NCBI GenBank assembly: GCA_015904075.1
Contig: JABMDH010000047.1
Span: 1-14,802, forward strand
Source: Nitrospira sp.
GTDB taxonomy: Bacteria > Nitrospirota > Nitrospiria > Nitrospirales > Nitrospiraceae
Direction of reading: 5' to 3'
DNA length: 14,802 nucleotides
Position 1 is the stretch's first letter; each line of letters opens with the position of its first letter. The notes beneath the pieces were generated by a model. It was not told the DNA's origin, ran no database searches, and saw only the letters and a program-made list of their open reading frames with translations. The position numbers and the translations under genes were made by a program. This document shows, piece by piece, positions 6,687 through 13,634 of the stretch.

Positions 6687-9600
6687 ATGGCACTCTGGAG
6701 CCGGTTTCACAGCCTCCAGCGCAAGATCATCGCGGCGATCGTGATGGTCGGCCTCCTGCCTCTGACTCTTCTGCTCATCTTGCTGTACATCGAAGAGCGC
6801 CGGGCGTTGCGTGAGACGACCGGCGCCAACTTCAAAGAAGCGGCTGTCGAGGCAGCCCGCCGCATCGATATGCATGTCACGCGCAGCGTGAACGAAGCCC
6901 AACAGCTGGCGACGATGCCGTTCTTGCGCACCGCTGTGTGGGAAGCCAACCGTACGTATGAAGGCAAAGATCCTCAAGCCATTCTCGGCATCATCGACGA
7001 TTGGCGGCAGCGGTGGGGGCAACGGGATAAACGGAGCGAGTTCCCGCTGTTTGTGAACCGGATCGTGACGAATTTTCTTATTCGATGGCATGAAATCCGG
7101 AAGACGGATTATGTCGGCATTCTGGTGACCGATGGGCAGGGTGCGTTGGTCGTCAGTTCCATTCCTCAAGTCGAGTACGCCTACGCCGCCACCCCCTGGT
7201 GGCAGGCGGTGGTGAAGTCGGCAAACCAACAGCCGTATGTGGGGGACATCGGATTCGATCCGGCTTTCGGGGCCCATGTGGTGATCGTTGCGTCACCGAT
7301 TATGGACGATCAACAGCGGACCGTGGTCGGCGCAGTGACGATCCTGCTTCGCCGCGATACGTTGTTTCAGTCCCTTGCCGACGTGTCGGTCGGCACGACT
7401 GGCCATGCGATGCTCTTCAACTCGGACGGTGCCGTAGTGATCTGTCCGGTGCTGGCGCCTGAAGCGCATACCGTGAATGCTGAATTGAGCGGCCTGCTGG
7501 GTGCACTGAAGCCCGGGTGGGCCGTTGCCGCCGACGATTCACACGGAAGCAAAGAGGCGTTGGTCGGATTTGCTCCGGTGCGGTTCCTCGAGGGGCTTGC
7601 GCCTGGAAGCATCGGTGGAAAACAGTGGATCACCGTTGTACGTCAGGATCCGAGCGAAACATTCGCTCCGCTCGGTGGGTTGATGGTGAAAGTTCTGTTA
7701 GGCGGGTTATTGGTCGTGGGGATGCTGTCTGGAACGGGCGTGCTGGTTGCCCGGCGCATTGCAGGCCCCCTTCGATTATTACACGACGGAGTCCAGGAGA
7801 TCGGGAGCGGGCGTTTGGAGCAACGGCTGGAACTGAAGACGGGCGATGAGATCGAACGGTTGGCGGATGCTTTTAATCACATGGCGTCCAATCTTCAGCG
7901 CTCATTCGGCCAGATCGAGCAGCGGATGGAGGAAGTCCGTCGTCTGGAGGAGAAATACCGCGACTTGATCGAACATTCACCGGAAATGATTTACCAGTTG
8001 GATCGGAGCGGCCAGTTCGTCCATGTCAATAAAACAGGCCTCGACAAGCTCGGGTATGCGCTTGAAGAGATGCTGGCGCTGAAGTTGTGGGACGTGGTTC
8101 AGTCCGGACAGGAATTGCAGGTCTTGCAATATCTTGAACGGTTGGTCGCGCAGGGGCAAGGATCGATGGACACGGTGTTACTGGCGAAAGATGGCCGTCC
8201 GGTTGATGTGGAAATTCATGCCACGGCGCTCTTGGATCACATGCGCGGCGGGCTGATTCATTCCCGTGCATTCGTTCGAGATGTCACGGATCGGCGTCGA
8301 TTGGAACAGGAGCTGCAACGCTATACTACCGGGTTGGAACAGGCAGTATCCGAGCGCACATATCAGCTGGTCGCATCGCAAGCTCGGTACAAAGCCCTTT
8401 TCGATCTCGTGGCCGATTCGGTATTGATGGTCAATGCCGAAGGGACGGTCGTCGCTGTGAACAAGCGGGAAGAACAGGCGTTGGGCCATTCGGAAGCGAG
8501 TATCATCGGGCGGAATGTGCTGGATGTTGTGCCGGTGAGCCACCACCCCGCGTTAGGGGGCTGGTTACGCGACACCAGTACCGGTCGCCAACAGGTGTCC
8601 ACCCAGGAAATGATGGTTTTTCATGCCGATGGACGTGAAATTCCCGTTGAGATGGATCTGATTCGGGTGGAAGGCGGTGATCAGGTGCTGGTCATGCTCC
8701 AGCTCAGGGACATTACGGATCGAAAGCGGCTGGAGCGCCAGCTGCAGTCTTACCGGGAAGATCTCGAGTCGAAGGTGCGTGAGCGAACCAGAGAAATCGA
8801 AGAAACGAAACAGTATTTGGAGAATCTGCTCGAAAATGCCAACGACGTCATCTACACGCTCGATACGGATCAGCGGTTCACCTACGTCAACAGCAAGGTC
8901 GGTGTCTGGGGGTATCGAAAAGACGATTTGCTGGGTCGGCCCTATCTCTCCCTGCTTTCGCGACGCCACCGTGGCCGGCGGCTCAAGAGTACATTGGACA
9001 TCGGCGCCAAGCAGGTCTATGAAGTCGAAGTCATGACCAGGCTGGGAGAAACCCGCACGGTGATGGTCAGTGTGTCTCCGCTTCAAGGGGTCGAGGGAGA
9101 GATCCTCGGCGTGCTTGGCATTGCGCGCGATATGACGGAAACGAAGAAGCTGGAGCGGCAGATCCTCAATTCAGAGAAACTGGCGTCCGTCGGGAAATTG
9201 GCGGCAGGCGTGGCGCACGAAATCAATAATCCGCTCGGCGGGATCCTCAATTGTCTCTACAACCTTCGAAAAGGGGGCGTATCCCAGGCTCGTCAGGAGG
9301 AATATTGGGCGTCTATGGAACATGGCGTCCGCCGGGTACAAAAGATTGTCCGGCAGCTGCTGGATTTTTCTCAGCAGCATGAGCCGGAATTTAGTCCGGC
9401 AGACATCAATCGGATCGTCGAGCAGGTCTTGGTGCTGACGACCCACCTATTCGCCCCCAATCGGATTACACTGGAGACGCTATTGGGAGCAGGTCTGCCG
9501 AGCGTGATGGTGGATCGCCACATGATCGAACAGGTCTTGATGAATTTGCTCTTGAATGCGGTGCAGGCAATGAAGCACGGCGGGGTGTTAACAATTCGGA

Positions 9601-9866
9601 CCTCCGTTGCCGAGGGAATCTGCCTGGTTGAAGTCGGCGATACGGGGTCGGGCATTCCTCCCTCCATCCTGCCGCGCGTGTTCGATCCATTCTTTACGAC
9701 CAAAGGCGAGGGGGAGGGAACGGGGTTAGGGCTTTCCGTGAATCTCGGCATCGTTGAGCGTCATGGCGGGAAAATTCTTGTGGAGAGTGAAGTCGGCAAA
9801 GGAACGACGTTCACACTGTGTTTGCCGGTGTCACCTGAACCATCGCTTGTGGAGAAGGAATCATGA
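6687..9866 (+). CDS. Membrane sensor histidine kinase: Cache-like sensor, HAMP, three PAS, NtrB-type kinase core
   Basis: Autophosphorylating sensor for the NtrC-type regulator encoded next. 1059 residues from ATG 6687. Order: membrane helix 1 about 13-34; periplasmic dCache-like sensor about 35-331 (ATPWWQAV, WITVVRQDPSETF); helix 2 about 332-355; HAMP about 352-406 with RRIAGPLRLL and GDEIERLADAFNHM; PAS 1 about 422-540, PAS 2 about 568-680 and PAS 3 about 711-822, joined by helical linkers. The HisKA domain has the H-box AGVAHEINNPLGG with phospho-acceptor His844. The HATPase domain has the N-box LLLNAVQ (Asn957), DTGSGI (Asp985) and GTGLGLS (1011-1017). A GTG at 6597 would add 30 residues, but they are unlike a signal anchor and lie over inverted repeats. 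The stop overlaps the regulator start by 4 nt (ATGA). The ligand is unknown; the PWW motif lacks the upstream Arg of amino-acid-binding Cache domains. Confidence 0.93.
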   Translation: MALWSRFHSLQRKIIAAIVMVGLLPLTLLLILLYIEERRALRETTGANFKEAAVEAARRIDMHVTRSVNEAQQLATMPFLRTAVWEANRTYEGKDPQAILGIIDDWRQRWGQRDKRSEFPLFVNRIVTNFLIRWHEIRKTDYVGILVTDGQGALVVSSIPQVEYAYAATPWWQAVVKSANQQPYVGDIGFDPAFGAHVVIVASPIMDDQQRTVVGAVTILLRRDTLFQSLADVSVGTTGHAMLFNSDGAVVICPVLAPEAHTVNAELSGLLGALKPGWAVAADDSHGSKEALVGFAPVRFLEGLAPGSIGGKQWITVVRQDPSETFAPLGGLMVKVLLGGLLVVGMLSGTGVLVARRIAGPLRLLHDGVQEIGSGRLEQRLELKTGDEIERLADAFNHMASNLQRSFGQIEQRMEEVRRLEEKYRDLIEHSPEMIYQLDRSGQFVHVNKTGLDKLGYALEEMLALKLWDVVQSGQELQVLQYLERLVAQGQGSMDTVLLAKDGRPVDVEIHATALLDHMRGGLIHSRAFVRDVTDRRRLEQELQRYTTGLEQAVSERTYQLVASQARYKALFDLVADSVLMVNAEGTVVAVNKREEQALGHSEASIIGRNVLDVVPVSHHPALGGWLRDTSTGRQQVSTQEMMVFHADGREIPVEMDLIRVEGGDQVLVMLQLRDITDRKRLERQLQSYREDLESKVRERTREIEETKQYLENLLENANDVIYTLDTDQRFTYVNSKVGVWGYRKDDLLGRPYLSLLSRRHRGRRLKSTLDIGAKQVYEVEVMTRLGETRTVMVSVSPLQGVEGEILGVLGIARDMTETKKLERQILNSEKLASVGKLAAGVAHEINNPLGGILNCLYNLRKGGVSQARQEEYWASMEHGVRRVQKIVRQLLDFSQQHEPEFSPADINRIVEQVLVLTTHLFAPNRITLETLLGAGLPSVMVDRHMIEQVLMNLLLNAVQAMKHGGVLTIRTSVAEGICLVEVGDTGSGIPPSILPRVFDPFFTTKGEGEGTGLGLSVNLGIVERHGGKILVESEVGKGTTFTLCLPVSPEPSLVEKES

Positions 9867-11308
9867 AGGGGCTGACCATTCTTCTGGTCGATGACGAGCC
9901 GCTGATGCGCTTGTCGATGGTGGATGCGCTGGAGGCTATCGGGTATGACGTGCATGCGGCCGCATCCGGGACCGAGGGGATCGATGCGATCCGGCAAAAA
10001 CAATTCGATCTTGTGATTACCGATTTGCGGTTGCCCGGCGCCGACGGGTTGACGGTGCTCAAGGCGGCCAAAGACAAGGCGCCGGAGACGGAGGTGGTGG
10101 TGATCACCGCGCACGGTTCCGTGGACACGGCAGTCGGAGCGATGAAGCTGGGCGCGATCGATTATCTGACGAAGCCGTTTCAGATGGATGAGTTGCTGCT
10201 GATCGTTGACCGGATCGGCCATGTGGTCGCGCTCCGCCGAGAAAATCAGGATCTCAAGGCGGTACTGGAAGACAAGTTCAGCTTCGGCGGCATTCTGGGC
10301 GTCAACAGCCGGATGCGCGCGGTGCTGGACAAGATCAAGCTGGTGGCGGCGACCGACTCGACGGTGTTGATTCTTGGTGAAAGCGGAACGGGGAAAGAGC
10401 TGGTGGCCAATGCGGTACATCAGAACAGTCCCCGGCGGGATGCTCCGCTGATCAAGGTGAGTTGCGCCGCCCTGCCGGAAACACTGTTGGAGGCCGAGCT
10501 GTTCGGCCATGAGAAGGGTGCATTTACCGGGGCGATGCGTCAGCGCCGGGGGCGGTTTGAGTTGGCCCATCGCGGAACGTTGTTCCTCGACGAGATCGGT
10601 GAACTGTCTCCGGCGGTTCAAGTGAAACTGTTGCGGGTGTTGCAGGAGCGGACGTTTGAACGGGTAGGGGGAAATGACACGATCGAGGCAGATGTTCGTC
10701 TGGTCTGTGCGACACAAAAGGATCTACGCAAGGAAGTTGCACAGGGGCGGTTTCGAGAAGACCTGTTTTACCGGCTCAACGTTGTGCAGGTGATCATTCC
10801 ACCGCTGCGGGAGCGGCAGGAAGATATTCTGGTGATTGCCGAGCATGTGCTGGACACCTGCTCAGGCAAGCTGAACAAGAAGCTGCGGGGATTCTCACCG
10901 CCTGCGCGCGAGTTGCTGCTGCGCTATTCCTACCCGGGGAATGTACGTGAGCTGGAAAACGTGGTCGAACGGGCCGTGGCGTTGGGGCATGAGCGGGAGG
11001 TGATTCAGCCGGCCGACCTGTGCGGTTTTCAATCCTGTCCGTACCTGGGCGGACCACCACAAGACTCTTGTGGTTTTTGCAGCGAGGGGTTGACCGGGGG
11101 GTCGAAGAAAGCAGACACAGCGCTGACCTCACTGGCTGCTGCGCGGGAGGGTTTCGAGAAGGAGTATATTCTGTCTGTGCTGGAGCGCGTTGAAGGGAGC
11201 CGAACGGCGGCATCGAAGATCCTCGGCTTGTCCCGGAAAGCGGTATGGGAGAAATGCAAACGCTATGGAATTCCGTCGGCGCACAGGAGCGATGAGGAGG
11301 AAGAATAG
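9863..11308 (+). CDS. NtrC-family sigma54-dependent response regulator with a cysteine-rich linker
   Basis: Transcription activator for RNA polymerase-sigma54, partner of the kinase just upstream (4-nt overlap). 481 residues. Receiver domain 1-120: acidic pocket Asp10/Asp11, phospho-acceptor Asp54 (VITDLRLPG), Thr82 and Lys104 (TKPF). AAA+ domain about 143-372: Walker A GESGTGKE (172-179), the sigma54-contacting GAFTGA loop intact (219-224), Walker B LFLDEIGEL (240-248), arginine-finger region REDLFYRLNV and sensor II YPGNVRELENV. The C-terminal Fis-type helix-turn-helix is about 425-470 (RTAASKILGLSRKAVWEK). Between AAA+ and HTH is an unusual segment with Cys387-x4-Cys392-x10-Cys403-x2-Cys406, which might bind a metal or act as a redox switch; that is inference. 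Target promoters are not identified; no good -24/-12 site was found in the window. Confidence 0.95.
   Translation: MKGLTILLVDDEPLMRLSMVDALEAIGYDVHAAASGTEGIDAIRQKQFDLVITDLRLPGADGLTVLKAAKDKAPETEVVVITAHGSVDTAVGAMKLGAIDYLTKPFQMDELLLIVDRIGHVVALRRENQDLKAVLEDKFSFGGILGVNSRMRAVLDKIKLVAATDSTVLILGESGTGKELVANAVHQNSPRRDAPLIKVSCAALPETLLEAELFGHEKGAFTGAMRQRRGRFELAHRGTLFLDEIGELSPAVQVKLLRVLQERTFERVGGNDTIEADVRLVCATQKDLRKEVAQGRFREDLFYRLNVVQVIIPPLRERQEDILVIAEHVLDTCSGKLNKKLRGFSPPARELLLRYSYPGNVRELENVVERAVALGHEREVIQPADLCGFQSCPYLGGPPQDSCGFCSEGLTGGSKKADTALTSLAAAREGFEKEYILSVLERVEGSRTAASKILGLSRKAVWEKCKRYGIPSAHRSDEEEE
11056..11078 (+). other. Perfect 9-bp-arm palindrome plus T-run inside the regulator gene
   Basis: ACCACAAGA (11056-11064), one central C, then TCTTGTGGT (11066-11074), continuing as TTTT to 11078. 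Read as RNA it is a 7-bp stem with a 5-nt loop and a U-run, i.e. shaped like an intrinsic terminator, or as DNA a 19-bp operator-like palindrome. It lies within the codons of the cysteine linker (PPQDSCGF). It could be a coincidence of coding sequence. Confidence 0.4.
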
Positions 11309-11432
11309 GATACGTATCTTATCAGGCCGTTCGGGTAGCGTCTATGCCCGGTGGAGCCGTAGCCGGTGCAGTCTCCTGCTATGCGGCCGCGGCCAACGGG
11401 GAAATAAAGGCCAGCGTGTCCTGAAGTTCCTG
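11309..11432. other. Convergent gap between the regulator and the HDOD gene
   Basis: 124 bases with no supported gene. Directly after the regulator stop is a perfect 10-bp palindrome GATACGTATC (11309-11318), and further on a GC palindrome GGCCGCGGCC (11385-11394). Neither is followed by a T-run, so no intrinsic terminator can be claimed for either gene. Confidence 0.35.
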
Positions 11433-12236
11433 CTAAGCTTCGTCGAGCAGGGTCCGGTGCTCATCTACGTTGAACTGTATGCACGAGAGCGCAAACGGGT
11501 CGAATGGAGGTGGGTTGACAGTCTGATTCGTTTCCAATTGCGCGTCATCGGCGACAACTCCGGCCAGGTGAACGATCGACGCGTGGATCTGATACTCAAC
11601 CGCTTCGTGTGGATGGAGCTGGTGGCGAATGGCCTGCTCAATGGGACTCGGCATACCCCAGAAGTGAACCAACTCCGCACCGACTTCGGCAAAGTCGCAT
11701 CCGATATTCGATTGCTCCACTTCAGCCAGCTTCGCTCCAAGATGCCCGGATTCGATCAGGGCAGACTGCGCCCGTTGCGGCACGGTTTGATAGAGTACTA
11801 AGTGTCCGATGTCCCGCAAGAGTCCCTCGATAAAGAACCGCTCGCTTTCCATGATGCCGCTGGCTTTGGCAATTTTTCCTGCCAGCAAGGCACAGAGTAC
11901 ACTTTTCTTCCAAAAAGCCGGAAGGTCCATGAGTCCCGCCGTCATTCCTGAGAAGGTCCGCCCGATGATGGTGGCGGCGACTAAGTCACTGACGGATTGC
12001 ATGCCGATCATGTTGACCGCACGGCTGATATTGTCAATTTGCTTCGGGAAGCCAGATAGCGGACTGTTCACGACTTTTAGGAGGCGCGCCGAGATGGCAG
12101 GATCAATTTTGATCGCGTTCGCCAGGTCGTCCATCGATGATTCGGGGTTGTCGACGACATTGCGGACGCGGATGTAGATTTCCGGAAGTGTAAAGATGCT
12201 GGAGCAGGATCGAACAAGTTCTTGAGCTGAGGTCAT
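11433..12236 (-). CDS. HDOD-domain signalling protein
   Basis: 267 residues on the minus strand, almost wholly one HDOD domain. HDOD is a catalytically degenerate relative of the HD phosphohydrolase fold, found in bacterial signalling proteins linked to motility, cyclic-di-GMP and stress control. Diagnostic parts: IKIDPAISARLLKVVNSP (43-60), ISRAVNMIGMQSV (70-82), FFIEGLLRDIGHLVLY (134-149) and FAEVGAELVHFWGMPSPIEQAI (182-203). In GLLRDIG an Arg stands where most relatives have His (GLLHDIG), removing even the residual HD pair; it is probably a binding or scaffold domain rather than an enzyme. There is no membrane segment or second domain. ATG at 12236-12234 has TAGG about 7 nt upstream, buried in a hairpin. 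It is convergent with the regulator and divergent from the lipoprotein operon. An open plus-strand frame over the same DNA (11190-11801) shows no family features and is not a gene. Confidence 0.9.
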   Translation of the reverse strand: MTSAQELVRSCSSIFTLPEIYIRVRNVVDNPESSMDDLANAIKIDPAISARLLKVVNSPLSGFPKQIDNISRAVNMIGMQSVSDLVAATIIGRTFSGMTAGLMDLPAFWKKSVLCALLAGKIAKASGIMESERFFIEGLLRDIGHLVLYQTVPQRAQSALIESGHLGAKLAEVEQSNIGCDFAEVGAELVHFWGMPSPIEQAIRHQLHPHEAVEYQIHASIVHLAGVVADDAQLETNQTVNPPPFDPFALSCIQFNVDEHRTLLDEA

Positions 12237-12241
12237 ATTAG

Positions 12242-12259
12242 AGCCTATCCGAGTAGGCT
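12242..12259 (-). promoter_or_regulatory. Hairpin covering the HDOD ribosome binding site
   Basis: AGCCTA (12242-12247) and TAGGCT (12254-12259) are perfect inverted repeats around a 6-nt loop. In the HDOD mRNA the 3' arm contains the only AGG at ribosome-binding distance (7 nt) from the start codon, so folding would hide it. It could act as a translational switch or, as DNA, an operator. The same 7-mer AGCCTAT recurs at 12381-12387. Confidence 0.35.
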
Positions 12260-12324
12260 GTACACATGATTGCCGGTGTGACAGTTACGGACATCGGTTT
12301 CAGCTGAAGCGGCGTTCCCTATCC

Positions 12325-12352
12325 CTATCGGTCGTGCTTGAGCAAAACTAAA
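12325..12352 (-). promoter_or_regulatory. Possible sigma28 (FliA)-like promoter for the HDOD gene
   Basis: Read on the minus strand: TTTAGTTT, 12 nt, ACCGATAG. The sigma28 consensus is TAAAGTTT, 11 nt, GCCGATAA, so each box matches at 6 of 8 positions with a spacer one base too long. Transcription would start about 80 nt before the HDOD start codon. HDOD proteins are often tied to motility, which fits, but the match is imperfect. Confidence 0.3.
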
Positions 12353-12361
12353 GGTGGCGGT

Positions 12362-12380
12362 GGGAGGGGGGCTGGGGGGG
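12362..12380 (+). other. G-quadruplex motif
   Basis: GGGAGGGGGGCTGGGGGGG fits four G3 tracts with loops of 1, 5 and 1 nt, with another GGGG at 12391-12394. It lies between the divergent HDOD gene and the lipoprotein operon, where it could affect transcription on either side. It is also the kind of homopolymer run where base-count errors occur. Confidence 0.5.
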
Positions 12381-12537
12381 AGCCTATTGAGGGGAATGCT
12401 GGTTTTGGCCAAGGAATGTGTACGTATGGTAACGGGAGGTTTGGTTTGCGAGATGATTTCTAACCTAGGCAGGTGTATCCTAATTTACAGAGACATCGGT
12501 TGAGGACAGAGTCATTGTATTTCAGGAGGAACTTCCA

Positions 12538-13029
12538 ATGAAACGAACATGGATGGCGATGGGTATGTGTCTGGTGGTGGCTGTCTCGGGATGTGCTGGC
12601 GGGAAGGCCGAAATTAAAGAAGACCGGCTGACAGTCGGGAAGGTGCAGGGAGAGGTGATGGGTATGTGTCTGGTGGTGGCTGTCTCGGGATGTGCTGGCG
12701 GGAAGGCCGAAATTAAAGAAGACCGGCTGACAGTCGGGAAGGTGCAGGGAGAGGTCAAGGTCGGGATGCCGGCCTCTCAGGTGGCGGAATTGCTCGGAAG
12801 CCCCAATATCGTGACGACAGACGAGAAACGCCGGGAGGTCTGGATCTACGACAAAGTCTCTACCGATCGAGTCGATACGGCGAGCTCCAGCTTTGCGGGC
12901 CTCATTATTCTCGGCGCCAGCTCGCGGAACAGCTCCAGTTCGCAGCGGCAGCGGACACTCACTATCATCATCAAGTACGATGAAGACAAGAAGGTACGCG
13001 ACTTTGCCTACAACTCGACGCAATTTTAA
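12538..13029 (+). CDS. BamE/SmpA-like lipoprotein with an in-frame duplicated signal peptide
   Basis: First gene of the lipoprotein operon; 163 residues as written. The N-terminus MKRTWMAMGMCLVVAVSGC is a lipoprotein signal peptide with lipobox VSGC and lipidated Cys19. Residues 8-40 are then repeated exactly as 41-73, including a second hydrophobic stretch and second VSGC with Cys52. The remainder resembles the SmpA/OmlA (BamE) fold: VKVGMPASQVAELLGSPN, then REVWIYDKV, a Ser-rich loop, and a closing strand LTIIIKYDEDKKVRDF. Without the repeat it would be a normal 130-residue lipoprotein. AGGAGG (12524-12529) precedes ATG 12538. The repeat also places AGGGAGAGG just before the second-copy ATG 12658, giving an alternative start. 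Function is unknown; BamE-fold lipoproteins usually assist outer-membrane assembly, but this is too divergent to call bamE. Confidence 0.85.
   Translation: MKRTWMAMGMCLVVAVSGCAGGKAEIKEDRLTVGKVQGEVMGMCLVVAVSGCAGGKAEIKEDRLTVGKVQGEVKVGMPASQVAELLGSPNIVTTDEKRREVWIYDKVSTDRVDTASSSFAGLIILGASSRNSSSSQRQRTLTIIIKYDEDKKVRDFAYNSTQF
12558..12755 (+). repeat. Perfect 99-bp tandem duplication inside the lipoprotein gene
   Basis: 12558-12656 and 12657-12755 are identical over all 99 bases; the flanking base mismatches on both sides, so the match length equals the period exactly. Being 33 codons it keeps the frame and doubles the hydrophobic part of the signal peptide, the lipobox and the linker after it. The period is the same as that of the unrelated duplication at 3745-3944. 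Confidence 0.97.
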
Positions 13030-13045
13030 TTGGGGTCCACACGCT

Positions 13046-13621
13046 ATGCTTAGGCGATTGTGCCTGGTCGCCGGCAGCCTGGTCCTTGCGGGCCAGCTCG
13101 GTGGATGCGTCACGCACTCACAGCCGGAGGAGCTCTTTCAGCTGACGCCCGAGAGTGCCGCACACCGGGCTATGCAAACCCGCATATTCGAGACCACGGA
13201 TGAGACAGAGTTATTGTCTGCCTCGGCAGCTGTTTTACAGGATCTTGGGTTTCAGGTTGAAGAAAGCGTGCGCGAGGTAGGGTTCTTGAGGGCAGCGAAG
13301 GAGCGGAGTGCACGGGAATACGGTCAATATATAAGGCGATTTTTTGTGCTGGTGCTGTCTATGGGGAAAATGCTTGAGCCCGTGGATGTCCATCAGAAAA
13401 TCTCAGCCGCTCTTATCGCGCGGCCGATCAATCCGGAGGCCACGCGCCAAGAAGTTCGAATTGCCTTTTACCGTGTCATCTGGAAAGGGGATGGCCAATT
13501 CGATCGCCAATACATCCCGCCCGGTCAGCAAAAGATGGAAATGCTCCGCGACTCCCTTCTCTACCAGCAATTCTTCGCCAAGCTTTCGAAGGCGGTCTTT
13601 CTGGAAGGGTTTACACTGTGA
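13046..13621 (+). CDS. Uncharacterised lipoprotein, paralogue 1 of 3
   Basis: 191 residues. Signal peptide with lipobox LGGC, lipid Cys21. The mature part opens with the signature shared by the next two genes: AMQTRIFETTDETELLSAS, then VLQDLGFQVEES and VGFLRAAKER. Near the end comes LLYQQFFAKLSKAVFLEG. The middle (about 95-160) is unique to this copy and includes a moderately hydrophobic stretch (RRFFVLVLSMGKML) and a beta-rich VRIAFYRVIW segment. It starts 16 nt after the BamE-like gene; the frame is open further upstream, but ATG 13046 is the only start giving a signal peptide. Similar uncharacterised lipoproteins are, to my recollection, found in other Gram-negative bacteria; no function is known to me. 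Confidence 0.85.
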   Translation: MLRRLCLVAGSLVLAGQLGGCVTHSQPEELFQLTPESAAHRAMQTRIFETTDETELLSASAAVLQDLGFQVEESVREVGFLRAAKERSAREYGQYIRRFFVLVLSMGKMLEPVDVHQKISAALIARPINPEATRQEVRIAFYRVIWKGDGQFDRQYIPPGQQKMEMLRDSLLYQQFFAKLSKAVFLEGFTL

Positions 13622-13634
13622 CGAAGAGGTCAGG

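Larger units (their letters stand above)
12237..12537. other. 301-bp divergent intergenic region, HDOD gene to lipoprotein operon
   Basis: No gene is supported here. From left to right it holds the hairpin at 12242-12259, a possible sigma28-like promoter facing the HDOD gene (12325-12352), a G-rich run with a quadruplex motif (12362-12380), and the leader of the lipoprotein operon ending in a strong AGGAGG (12524-12529), 8 nt before ATG 12538. A clear promoter for the lipoprotein operon could not be chosen by eye. Confidence 0.6.

Noticed and set aside
6429..7277. Long minus-strand open frame (282 codons) over the secF end and kinase start
   Set aside because: It lies antisense to two genes with clear family motifs, and its translation shows no domain, signal peptide or plausible start; high GC makes such frames common here.
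11190..11801. Plus-strand open frame of 203 codons over the regulator end and HDOD gene
   Set aside because: It overlaps the helix-turn-helix of the regulator and is antisense to a well-supported HDOD protein; the composition is Arg/Ser-rich shadow sequence.
12434..12452. Sigma54 promoter before the lipoprotein operon (GGGAGG...TTTGCG)
   Set aside because: The nearest GG-to-GC spacings are 8 and 11 nt instead of 10, and the -24 box lacks the GGCAC core.
12460..13113. Minus-strand open frame containing a visible internal protein repeat
   Set aside because: The repeat is only the mirror of the 99-bp DNA duplication in the plus-strand lipoprotein gene.
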